NCBI RefSeq assembly: GCF_022343685.1
Contig: NZ_CP092123.1
Location: forward strand, 558,001-622,000
DNA length: 64,000 bases
From: Marinobacterium sediminicola
Lineage (GTDB): Bacteria; Pseudomonadota; Gammaproteobacteria; Pseudomonadales; Balneatricaceae
Direction: 5' to 3'
The translations under genes and the position numbers were made by a program. Each line of letters starts with the position of its first letter. Positions within the stretch are counted from its first letter, which is position 1. A model generated the notes under the pieces. That model was not told where the DNA came from. It saw only the letters and a program-made list of their open reading frames with translations, and made no database searches. Of the stretch, positions 31,146 to 38,763 are shown in pieces.

Positions 31146-31158
31146 CAGTTTCTCCTGC

Positions 31159-32040
31159 TCAGCCGCGCACCGGTTGCAGCCGGTGGCCCCAAAAGAATAA
31201 CCCAAGTCCTGCAACGACCAGCAGGCAGCCCTGCCATAGCCCCGCCGTTAATGGTTCTCCGTTCAGCCAGTGCCCAAGCATCAGGGCAAAAACCGGCGTG
31301 ATCAGGGTGACCAGAGCTACCGTACTGGGTGGGAGGTGGCGCAGTACATGGTAGTAGCAGACGAAGCCGAGTAAAGAGCCAAAGGTGGCCAGATAGATGA
31401 TTGACCAGAACGAGCGGCTGGCAACATCGATCTCGACCGGTCCGGTGCTCAGCAGCCAGCCAGTGATGGCAAAGCCCGGCAGAGACCAGATCAATGCACC
31501 TACTGTATGTGCCAGTGGGTGCAGCTGGCCGTTGCAGCGCTTGACCAGTACGGCACTCAGGCTGAACAGGGTGACAGCCAGCAGCAGTAACAACAGGCCG
31601 GTGAGACTGTCCGGCCCCAAAGCCACATCATCGGTAAAGATCACGCCCAGGCCCAGCAGTGCAAGCATGCAGGCAACCCAGCGATAGGCGCGAAAAGTGG
31701 GCTCTTTCAGCAGCCACTGGCCCAGAACCGCCGACAGAATCGGCGCCAGGCCGAACATGATCGAGATCAGCCCGGAGGGCACATAGCGTGACGACAGGTA
31801 GGCACAGCACATGGCGCCGAACACACCGATGGCAGCACTGGCATAGGTTTTCTGAGCCCGGCGGTGCAGTGGCAGCGGGGTGCGCAGCAGTGCCATCAGG
31901 CACAGGCCAAGAAAAGCAGCGATCGCCATGCGCAGGCCGGCAGCCACGACAGGGTCGACTGACTCACTGCTCCAGGCAATTGTCAGGGGGGTAGTGGACC
32001 AGATCAACACCACTGCGAAATAGGAAATGGGTACCGACAT
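31159..32040 (-). CDS. EamA/DMT-family permease
   Basis: A 293-residue protein with ten predicted membrane helices in two EamA repeats (about 5-135 and 145-285; LAPILSAVLGQWLLKEP, LITPVFALMLGHWLNGEP). The family exports amino acids and other metabolites. ATG 32040 has GGAG six bases upstream. The 5' leader carries a small ORF and two alternative hairpins, so expression is probably controlled by attenuation. SixA follows closely. Confidence 0.9.
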   Translation of the reverse strand: MSVPISYFAVVLIWSTTPLTIAWSSESVDPVVAAGLRMAIAAFLGLCLMALLRTPLPLHRRAQKTYASAAIGVFGAMCCAYLSSRYVPSGLISIMFGLAPILSAVLGQWLLKEPTFRAYRWVACMLALLGLGVIFTDDVALGPDSLTGLLLLLLAVTLFSLSAVLVKRCNGQLHPLAHTVGALIWSLPGFAITGWLLSTGPVEIDVASRSFWSIIYLATFGSLLGFVCYYHVLRHLPPSTVALVTLITPVFALMLGHWLNGEPLTAGLWQGCLLVVAGLGLFFWGHRLQPVRG

Positions 32041-32058
32041 AACCGCTCCGTGTCAGTC

Positions 32059-32103
32059 GGCCGCAGCTTCAGCGACAAAGGCCGCAGAAACTGCTGCGGC
32101 CTT
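32059..32103 (-). promoter_or_regulatory. competing hairpins in the leader of the EamA permease
   Basis: In transcript order, AAGGCCGCAG (32103-32094) can pair with CTGCGGCCTT (32087-32078), giving a 10-bp stem with a 6-nt loop and a short TTTG tail. It can also pair with a second CTGCGGCC (32066-32059) that ends about ten bases before the Shine-Dalgarno sequence. The duplicated 8-mer makes the two folds mutually exclusive. It sits between a leader ORF and the permease start. Confidence 0.6.
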
Positions 32104-32115
32104 GGCTTAATTGGA

Positions 32116-32220
32116 TCAGAACAGATCAGGGCTCGGCAGCTCAATGCACAGACATGCCTTCGGCGGGACACCGATGGCATCGTTACGTCGCATCACGACA
32201 GGTGCAGAAGAAAGCAGCAT
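32116..32220 (-). CDS. 34-residue putative leader peptide before the EamA permease
   Basis: This short ORF has a good ribosome-binding site (AGGAA, six bases before ATG 32220). The peptide begins MLLSSAPVV, has an Arg-Arg and a Pro-Pro, then PKACLCIELPSPDLF with two Cys codons near the end, and stops 12 nt before the first hairpin arm. Size, position and the following hairpins resemble ribosome-stalling attenuators. No long run of one amino acid is present, so the sensed signal is unclear. I do not recognise it as a described family. Confidence 0.55.
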   Translation of the reverse strand: MLLSSAPVVMRRNDAIGVPPKACLCIELPSPDLF

Positions 32221-32391
32221 GAGAGATTCCTGAAAAAAACTGACCTCATCATCCTTCATCGCCCCCGCCATGGTCAACCATGAAAAAAATGCACCGGTTG
32301 GCTGAAAATTAATCGCTTCAGAAGCAAGCTCTTGAGGCGCACAATCTCGCCACTTAATTAATATATTAACTATATGCCTTCCGGAGGTGCG

Positions 32392-33345
32392 ATGTTACAA
32401 CTTTTTCTCCTGACACTGCCGATCTTCATGCTGATCGCCATTGGCTACTTTGCGGTACGAGCCGGTTGGGTCAGCGAGTCGGCCTTGCCGTCACTGGGCA
32501 GCTATGTGATCAAGCTGGCATTGCCGGCTTTGCTGTTTCAGTCAATGGCATCACGTCCGGTGGAGGAATCGTTGAACTTTGACTACATCCGGGCCTATGC
32601 ACTGGGATCGGTCATATTGCTGCTGGGCGCCTTTGCGCTCAGTGCCAAGGTGCGTCAGGCCAGCTGTTGGGCGTCCGCCTTTCAGGGCCTCGGCTCCACT
32701 TTGGCCAACAGTGCCTTTATCGGTCTGGCGGTTGCCGGCGAACTGTTCGGCTCGGCGGCTGCGATAGCGGTGGCCTTGACCATGCTGGTGGACCTGCTGA
32801 TTCTGATTCCGTTAGGGCTGGTGCTGGCAGAGCTTTGCAGCGGGCAGGGCGGTGCAGGACGACGTGCTGTCCAGTTGTTTCGGCGTACGCTGGTGAATCC
32901 ACTGGTACTGGCCATTGCGGCTGGTCTGCTGGTGTCCTGGCTGGAAATCGGTTTGCCTGAAGCGCTGGACCAGGCAGTGGGCATGCTGGGCCGTTCCGCA
33001 CCCGCGGTGGCGCTCTTTGTCATTGGTGGCAGCCTGGTCGGCAGTTCGATCAAGGGACGGATGGTCGACATCGGCCAGATGACAGCATTCAAGCTGTTGC
33101 TGCACCCGGCCATCGTGGCGCTTGCCGTCTGGACCCTGCCGGACTTCGACCCCGCCATGCAGGCCATCGCCATCCTCATGGCAGCCATGCCCATGGCCAG
33201 TGTGCTGTCGTTGCTGGGGCAGCGGTACGGTCAGTCTGCAATCTGTACCCCGGCGCTGGTGGTTGCGACGGCCGTGTCTTTTGTCAGCATCAACCTGATT
33301 CTCTGGCTGCTGGGGCTGGCCGGCATGTTGCCTGTATCACTTTGA
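32392..33345 (+). CDS. AEC-family auxin efflux carrier-like transporter
   Basis: A 317-residue membrane protein with about ten helices. ATG 32392 follows GGAGG directly; an in-frame ATG at 32374 lies too close to the AT-rich promoter-like stretch TTAATTAATATATTAA. It contains LALPALLFQSMA, STLANSAFIGLAVAGELFG and PMASVLSLLGQRYG typical of AEC carriers. It differs from the copy at 29632 and lies on the other strand. The substrate is unknown. Its 3' end overlaps the convergent doxX-like gene by 9 bp. Confidence 0.87.
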   Translation: MLQLFLLTLPIFMLIAIGYFAVRAGWVSESALPSLGSYVIKLALPALLFQSMASRPVEESLNFDYIRAYALGSVILLLGAFALSAKVRQASCWASAFQGLGSTLANSAFIGLAVAGELFGSAAAIAVALTMLVDLLILIPLGLVLAELCSGQGGAGRRAVQLFRRTLVNPLVLAIAAGLLVSWLEIGLPEALDQAVGMLGRSAPAVALFVIGGSLVGSSIKGRMVDIGQMTAFKLLLHPAIVALAVWTLPDFDPAMQAIAILMAAMPMASVLSLLGQRYGQSAICTPALVVATAVSFVSINLILWLLGLAGMLPVSL

Positions 33346-33960
33346 CGGGGGGGTGATTCCCAGTCCTGTTTTTCTGGCCAGCCAGTAATCCAGGCTGGTA
33401 AAGCGGCCTGCACCGGTGAAAAACAGGCTCAGCAGCATGACAAAGTAGGTGGCTGCGAACTCGATGCCGTTGTTGAGAATGACGATGGAGCCGCGACCGG
33501 TCAGCCAATCGTAATGACCATGTTCCTGCAGGAGACTGCGGGCACGCTGCAAACGCTCGGCAGATTCCATCACCCGGTCATTGGCCAGCCAGCTCGAAGG
33601 GTCGGCAATTGCCAGCCAGCCGTTATCCCAGTGTACGGCGAGCGCGGCGACCAGCATGGTGATCATGAGCGGGATGCTGATCCAGCGCACTGCCAACCCA
33701 ATCAACAGCAGCAGGCCGCCGAAGAATTCGGTTCCGGCCGCCAACGCGGCCATCAGCTCGGGGAAGGGCAGGCCCAACCCCCACTCGGGGTTGCCGAACC
33801 AGGCAGCGGTATCCTCGAAATGGCTCAGCTTGTTCCAGCCCGCCTGGAGCATGACGGGCGCCAGATAAAGTCTGAGCAAAAGAGGAGCCAGGCCATCACC
33901 CCACTGAAGTTGTTGCAAGGCGCCTTGCAGGGGGCGGTAGGCAGTGGTCAGTCGATTCAT
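33337..33960 (-). CDS. hvfD: DoxX-family membrane protein of the RiPP operon (HvfD type)
   Basis: A 207-residue DoxX-like protein with about four helices (LLLRLYLAPVMLQAGWNKL, FFGGLLLLIGLAVRW, LMITMLVAALAVHW, FAATYFVMLLSLFF). It is the last gene of hvfABCD-type clusters. ATG 33960 is 4 nt from the hvfC stop, so coupling is likely. The role of DoxX in these clusters is not established; membrane redox support or export has been suggested for the family. Confidence 0.85.
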   Translation of the reverse strand: MNRLTTAYRPLQGALQQLQWGDGLAPLLLRLYLAPVMLQAGWNKLSHFEDTAAWFGNPEWGLGLPFPELMAALAAGTEFFGGLLLLIGLAVRWISIPLMITMLVAALAVHWDNGWLAIADPSSWLANDRVMESAERLQRARSLLQEHGHYDWLTGRGSIVILNNGIEFAATYFVMLLSLFFTGAGRFTSLDYWLARKTGLGITPPSK

Positions 33961-33964
33961 GGGG

Positions 33965-34771
33965 TTACCTCCCGGCAGGGGTTGGATTGCCTGCGGGGTG
34001 TGTGCCCAGCAGAATGTCGTCACGCATAAATTGCTGCATCAAATCCAGGCCGCCCTGAATGATGGTTTCGCGAGGGATCTGCGGCAATTCGTCAGCGATC
34101 AGCTCCAGTGCCCGAGCACCACTCAGGTCTGGGGTTTCGTTTAAAAGCCAAAGCAGGCGAGCGCTGAGGGCATTCAGTTCGATGAATTTCACCTTGTCTT
34201 CACGATTGCGATAGACCAGCAACCAGCTGGGCTGCTCGGCTGGTTGATCCGGACAGAAGCTGCTGTTGATGCGATGCACTGGCCACTGATAGCCGAATGA
34301 CCAGGCCAGCGGTGATACCACGGGGTGCTCCCGCAACAGTTGGTCGGGATTGATCGTTGCTGGTGGCCAGTCCATGAAGGGATCTTCCTCGGCGATATCC
34401 AGCGCCAGCTCGACCCATTCGTAGTGCAGCAACTCCTGCAGGAAGGGAGGGTCCTCCGGCTGGGGCCTGCGGGTGTTTTCCACATAGTCGCGATAGGCCA
34501 GTGCCAGATCCCTGAACAGTGGGCTCTTTGATCCGTACTCCTGCATGAAGCGACGAATCTCGGCTTGCCAGAAAGGGTCATCACACAGGCTGCGGTAGAC
34601 CGGAAAGGCGCCTTCCAGAAAACCGGCGATATTGTTGAAGAACAGCTCCACATACACCTGCATGCGGCGAGCCTCGATGCCCTCCGGCAGCGACAGCTCC
34701 GGGTTGCGTATCTGCTCGGCAAACCGCCGCTGGCAACGGATGAAGTCGGGTTCAGGCCGGGATACGTTCAT
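33965..34771 (-). CDS. hvfC: DUF2063 MNIO partner protein (HvfC type)
   Basis: A 268-residue protein with the N-terminal DUF2063 domain (about 8-105; [24 protein letters not shown]) and a C-terminal domain with [15 protein letters not shown] and an all-helical end. In bufferin and Hvf systems this protein binds the precursor leader and the DUF692 enzyme. It overlaps hvfB by 20 bp. Confidence 0.88.
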   Translation of the reverse strand: MNVSRPEPDFIRCQRRFAEQIRNPELSLPEGIEARRMQVYVELFFNNIAGFLEGAFPVYRSLCDDPFWQAEIRRFMQEYGSKSPLFRDLALAYRDYVENTRRPQPEDPPFLQELLHYEWVELALDIAEEDPFMDWPPATINPDQLLREHPVVSPLAWSFGYQWPVHRINSSFCPDQPAEQPSWLLVYRNREDKVKFIELNALSARLLWLLNETPDLSGARALELIADELPQIPRETIIQGGLDLMQQFMRDDILLGTHPAGNPTPAGR

Positions 34772-35606
34772 GCTGGCAGGCTCCCTGTTGCTGGCAGTGG
34801 CGGATCTGGCGGACTTCCTGCAGCAGTTCGTTTAGCGGTGGCAGGTTGAAGTCACGTTCGAGCAGCGTTGCCACTGGGCCGGTATGTGCGTAGGTCTTGG
34901 CCAGCAGTGACCAGACCGGGTCGATGATCGGCGCGCCGTGTGTGTCTATGAGAAGATCTTCGGCCTCCTGGTAATGACCAGCCATGTGCAGGCAGACCAC
35001 TCGCTCTGCAGGCAGAGCACGCATGAACGCTTCTGCATCGTAGCGATGGTTGATGCTGTTGACGTAGATGTTGTTGACGTCCAGCAGCAGGTCGCAGTCG
35101 GCCTCTTCCAGTACGGCATTAATGAATTCGATTTCGCTGAGATCTGTAGCAAGCGGAGTGTAGTAACTGACATTCTCGATAGCGATTCGGCGTTGCAGCC
35201 GATCCTGCACCTGACGAATACGCCGGGCGACATGATGGACCGCCTCTTCGGTAAAAGGGATCGGCATCAGATCGTAAAGATGAGCATGATCGCTGCAGCT
35301 GCTCAGGTGTTCGCTGTACAGCTTGATATCGTGTTGCTGCATAAACTTCCCGATGTTATCCACGAAGTCCATATCCAGCGCTTCAGGGCCTCCCAGGGAG
35401 AGGGACAAGCCGTGGGCGCTGAACGTATGGCGTTCGGTAAGCTCGCGAAACTGGCGTCCCAGGCGACCGCCCATCTGCATCCAGTTTTCGGGGGCAATCT
35501 CGAAAAAATCGACATCGCCAATATCCGCTTCAGGCAATTCTTTGAGCATGGGGCGTCTGAGGCCCAGACCGGAACCCTGAAGCGCTTGAAAGGTTGAGGT
35601 ACTCAT
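34752..35606 (-). CDS. hvfB: MNIO (DUF692) multinuclear iron oxidase (HvfB type)
   Basis: A 284-residue TIM-barrel enzyme of the DUF692 family. Metal-ligand motifs are present in order: [52 protein letters not shown] and DTHG. Family members oxidise Cys or other residues of ribosomal peptides; in bufferin systems cysteines become thiooxazole-type heterocycles. The start ATG 35606 (MSTSTFQ) is preferred to one 24 bp upstream. The Cys-rich precursor gene lies 55 bp upstream. Confidence 0.92.
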   Translation of the reverse strand: MSTSTFQALQGSGLGLRRPMLKELPEADIGDVDFFEIAPENWMQMGGRLGRQFRELTERHTFSAHGLSLSLGGPEALDMDFVDNIGKFMQQHDIKLYSEHLSSCSDHAHLYDLMPIPFTEEAVHHVARRIRQVQDRLQRRIAIENVSYYTPLATDLSEIEFINAVLEEADCDLLLDVNNIYVNSINHRYDAEAFMRALPAERVVCLHMAGHYQEAEDLLIDTHGAPIIDPVWSLLAKTYAHTGPVATLLERDFNLPPLNELLQEVRQIRHCQQQGACQHERIPA

Positions 35607-35661
35607 GCTGGCTCCTGTTGCAGGAACCACCGACTCCCATCAGGAGCCGGTGGTCGGGCTG

Positions 35662-35955
35662 TTACTGGTTACCACCACACTTGGCTTCACCACACTTGCC
35701 TTCTCGATCAGCCTTGGGGGCAGTATCGCCACCGCACTTGGCCTCACCGCATTTGCCCTCGGTATCAGCTTTAGGGGCAGTATCGCCGCCGCATTTGGCT
35801 TCGCCGCACTTGGCTTCGGCCAGCTGGGCATAGCCGTTGCTCAGAGGCTGGGCGGCAAAGGGGTTTTCGGCCGCAATGGCTCCGGACGTGGCGCCCAGAC
35901 CCAGCAGAAAAGCGGTGCCGACAGCAGCGATAGTGGGTTTTGTATGCTTGGACAT
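35662..35955 (-). CDS. hvfA: Cys-rich RiPP precursor with six ExKCG motifs (HvfA/bufferin type)
   Basis: A 97-residue precursor with a Sec signal peptide (about 1-28, ending GAIAA). From residue 47 onward it holds three tandem 19-residue units, each with a pair of ExKCG motifs (EAKCGEAKCGG or EGKCGEAKCGG), joined by DTAPKAD linkers. Cysteines are at 50, 55, 69, 74, 88 and 93, with no others. GAGG lies nine bases before ATG and a TATAAT box is at 35977-35982. The adjacent DUF692 enzyme is expected to modify the Cys residues, giving a periplasmic copper- or metal-binding peptide as in related systems. Confidence 0.93.
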   Translation of the reverse strand: MSKHTKPTIAAVGTAFLLGLGATSGAIAAENPFAAQPLSNGYAQLAEAKCGEAKCGGDTAPKADTEGKCGEAKCGGDTAPKADREGKCGEAKCGGNQ

Positions 35956-36084
35956 AATAGTTACCTCGTTGTTTTGATTATAGAAATCCGTGTCGGCCGG
36001 GCGTTTGCCTCGTGCCGTTCCGTTCGGTTCTGTACATCAGTCGGGTTTGCGAGCGGATCCTTACACAAAATTGAAAAAAATTCG

Positions 36085-36113
36085 GCACAAAAAAGCCCCT
36101 CCGAAGAGGGGCT
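36085..36113 (-). terminator. intrinsic terminator after the META lipoprotein gene
   Basis: Read on the minus strand, AGCCCCTC/GAGGGGCT forms an 8-bp stem with a TTCG loop followed by six T. It ends the lipoprotein transcript just before the hvf operon region. Confidence 0.88.
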
Positions 36114-36131
36114 GTGCTCGGGGCCTTTGGA

Positions 36132-36911
36132 CTATTTCAAATAGACAGCCTGAAAAGTTGCGCGCAGGTCGTTTGCGGGGTTGCTCAGATGGAGCTGCTC
36201 GCCGTCGATCGACCAGTTGACCTCGCCCTGCAACAGTTGCAGGAAACGGTGCTCGTAATCGATGCTGGGCACGCACGCGCGCATGGTGCCGGCAATGGGG
36301 CCAAAGTAGAGGCTGTTTTCTGTCTGTGTGAATTGCCCCATGAATTGGTTGCAGCCAGAAAACCCCTGGACGCGATCCCCCTGCTTGAGGATCAGGTGCG
36401 GCTCACGCTGTTCCTTATCCAGCTCGATCACTGCGCCATTCAAGGCAGTCAGTTTCCAGTAGGTGTTTTGCAACCTGGCCTGAGTGGACTCTTCGTTGAC
36501 CTTTTTCATCACCAGCATCAGATCCGTATCCTTCTCTCCGGCCAGGACCCTGTATCGGCTGTCGGTGATGAATAGCAGGCGGTCGTTATGGGTAATGCGA
36601 GCGCTGACGCTATAGCTGTGCCCTGGCTGAAGCTGATCAGCGGCTACCTTGAAGCTGAACGGGTAAGGTGGGCTGGCAATGTTGTCACGCACAACCCTGT
36701 CGAGTATGACCGCCGGCGCATCGGCACGGGATACATCCTGCAGGCGCACCTCAAGACGGCTGTCGGCGGGCACAATCATGCGTTCACGGTATAGGGCCTG
36801 CCCCGAAACTTCATGGCTTCGGTCGCCATACAATGTGCTGCATCCTGTCACCAGAATCGTGGCTGCAAGCATCAGACTCAGGTAACCTGAATGTGGGCGG
36901 ATAAAATGCAT
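36132..36911 (-). CDS. YbaY/META two-domain lipoprotein
   Basis: A 259-residue lipoprotein with lipobox VTGC (Cys about 24). The first domain (about 35-135; GQALYRERMIVPADSRLEVRL) is of the YbaY/YscW-type beta-sandwich class. The second (about 145-258; NTYWKLTALNG, FSGCNQFMGQF, TMRAC) is a META/HslJ domain. Related proteins occur in the envelope and are linked to stress or antibiotic tolerance. The function here is unknown. It is divergent from the lipid kinase gene. Confidence 0.85.
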   Translation of the reverse strand: MHFIRPHSGYLSLMLAATILVTGCSTLYGDRSHEVSGQALYRERMIVPADSRLEVRLQDVSRADAPAVILDRVVRDNIASPPYPFSFKVAADQLQPGHSYSVSARITHNDRLLFITDSRYRVLAGEKDTDLMLVMKKVNEESTQARLQNTYWKLTALNGAVIELDKEQREPHLILKQGDRVQGFSGCNQFMGQFTQTENSLYFGPIAGTMRACVPSIDYEHRFLQLLQGEVNWSIDGEQLHLSNPANDLRATFQAVYLK

Positions 36912-37006
36912 GTTGTGCTCTCCTTGAAAAATAACAGGGGTAGGACCCTGACCTCTGGAGAGGGTTCCCTGGAAGATCGATACCCGTTGTCATCAGGAGT
37001 ATAGCC

Positions 37007-37951
37007 ATGATGTCGGTTCCCAGGCGTGATTTTCTGGTTTGTATCAACACGAGTGCCGGTGATCAGGCTGATCTGGAACTTGAGCACTGGATTCGACGGC
37101 GAATACCGAAGCAGCAGCTGCTTGGGCTGCAGCGGCTGAAGCCGAAATCCGGCCTGGTGTCGCAGTTGCAGCAGCAGGTTGAGCGTTGTACCGAAACCGG
37201 GGCCATACTCGTGGTTGCCGGAGGTGACGGTACCCTGAGTGCAGCGCTGAGGGTACTCGCGGGTACGGAGGTTACCCTGGGCGTCATTCCCTGCGGTACG
37301 TTCAATTATTTTGTCCGTGACCGGGGAATACCGGTGGACTCTGAGGCAGCGATTGACGTGCTGCTTCACGGTCAGGCGCGCACCTTTTCGCTGGCAAGTA
37401 TCAATGGAATTCCTTTCTGTGTCAGTGCCAGTCTCGGTGTCTATCCCCGCATCATTGCGGCACGTGAACAGGTCAGTGCGCTGACCGGTCGTAACCGCCT
37501 GGTCTCTCTTCTCAGTGGTATCTGGGTCTTCCTGACTCGAGCCCGTGGACGACGACTCTACCTTGAGCATGACGGCGAACAGCGGGTTGAAACGGCTCCC
37601 ATGCTGCTGGCCAGCGTCAGTCCCAGTCAGCTGGAAAACTTTGCCCTAACCGAGGTGGAAGGCATCAGGCGCGGGCAGATGCTGGTCTTCGTGATGCAGT
37701 CTGATGCGCCCAAGGCACTTTGGCGATACCTCTGGGCGAGTCTGCGGGGTGAACTCAAGCGGCTTGAGCAACTGGACTATTTTCTGACCGAGTGGCTGCA
37801 GGTGTCCACCCGCAGGCGGCGTGTGACGGTGGCCATTGATGGTGAGCTGCATCGCTGCCGTTCACCGCTGGTGCTGGAAACCCGGCGAGAGGCATATCGA
37901 TGTCTGGTTCCTGCTCGAACGTCTCATGCAGGAGGGCCTCAATGCGAATGA
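37007..37951 (+). CDS. diacylglycerol kinase-family lipid kinase
   Basis: A 314-residue cytosolic or membrane-peripheral kinase of the DAGK catalytic family. VVAGGDGTLSAALRVLAG (ATP-binding loop) and LGVIPCGTFNYFVRD are the signature motifs. The likely substrate is diacylglycerol or a related lipid; the closest characterised types are YegS/DgkB-like. Its stop overlaps the ATG of the phosphoesterase gene, so the two are coupled. Confidence 0.88.
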   Translation: MMSVPRRDFLVCINTSAGDQADLELEHWIRRRIPKQQLLGLQRLKPKSGLVSQLQQQVERCTETGAILVVAGGDGTLSAALRVLAGTEVTLGVIPCGTFNYFVRDRGIPVDSEAAIDVLLHGQARTFSLASINGIPFCVSASLGVYPRIIAAREQVSALTGRNRLVSLLSGIWVFLTRARGRRLYLEHDGEQRVETAPMLLASVSPSQLENFALTEVEGIRRGQMLVFVMQSDAPKALWRYLWASLRGELKRLEQLDYFLTEWLQVSTRRRRVTVAIDGELHRCRSPLVLETRREAYRCLVPARTSHAGGPQCE

Positions 37952-38763
37952 TTCAGCTGTCTGATCTGCATTTCGGTACTGAGCGCCCAGAGGTGATGGA
38001 CGCTCTGGTAACGGTCATGCATCAGCTGAGTCCTGATCTGTTGCTGCTCAGCGGGGATATTACTCAGCGCGCCCGGCGTGCCCAGTTCCGTGCCTGTGAG
38101 CGGTTGCTGGCTCGGCTGCCGCCAGCAGCCATAATGGCCGTGCCGGGTAACCATGACATCCCCTTGTTCAACCTCTGGCAACGGCTGGTCGCACCCTATG
38201 CTCACTTTACCCGTACGTTCGGCGATGACCTGCTACCCTGCCATGACAGTGGGCAGGTGCTGGTTGTAGGGGTCAATACGACCTGTCCGCGCAGGCATAT
38301 CGATGGCACTTTCACCGAAAAGCAGATCGAGACCGTCGCGCACCGGCTCAAAGCCAGTCATGCCAGGGTCAAGATCGTCATGGGTCACCACCCGGTGGAT
38401 GCGGTGCTGGAAAGTGATGAACGAAATATCGCCCGCGGTGCTGAAAGAGCGGTGCGTACCTGGACTCAGGCGGGCATGCAGCTGTATCTGGCCGGCCATA
38501 TCCACTATCCCTTCTGCGCGCGTCTTGAGCGCCGTTACCCCGGCTTGTCGCCGGAGTGCTGGACTTTTCAGGCAGGTACCGCCATCTCGTTCCGAGTACG
38601 TGACCATAAAGCCAACTCGTTCAACCTGATTGAATGGCTGCCTGCGCAACAGGCGCTTCAGCTTGAACGCTGGGACTACACGCCGGCTATTGAAGGGTTT
38701 CTCTGTGCCGAGCAGATTCAGTTGCCACTGCGGGGGGGAGCGGGCTCTTCCGGCTCGGGTTGA
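37942..38763 (+). CDS. class III metallophosphoesterase (CpdA-like fold)
   Basis: A 273-residue calcineurin-like enzyme with all metal motifs: SDLHFG, SGDIT, PGNHD, MGHHP and AGHIH. ATG 37942 follows GGAGG within the end of the kinase gene. CpdA-like proteins cleave cAMP or phospholipid derivatives; pairing with a lipid kinase hints at a lipid-phosphate substrate, but this is inference. Its last 46 bp overlap the convergent MFS gene. Confidence 0.87.
   Translation: MRMIQLSDLHFGTERPEVMDALVTVMHQLSPDLLLLSGDITQRARRAQFRACERLLARLPPAAIMAVPGNHDIPLFNLWQRLVAPYAHFTRTFGDDLLPCHDSGQVLVVGVNTTCPRRHIDGTFTEKQIETVAHRLKASHARVKIVMGHHPVDAVLESDERNIARGAERAVRTWTQAGMQLYLAGHIHYPFCARLERRYPGLSPECWTFQAGTAISFRVRDHKANSFNLIEWLPAQQALQLERWDYTPAIEGFLCAEQIQLPLRGGAGSSGSG

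Noticed and set aside
35683-35830. Short regular repeats as a CRISPR array
   Set aside because: The repeats are adjacent 57-bp coding units in frame with hvfA, with no unique spacers.
35605-36144. Plus-strand ORF of 179 codons
   Set aside because: It is the reverse of the hvfA repeats and crosses a terminator; its repetitive protein is a mirror of the ExKCG units.
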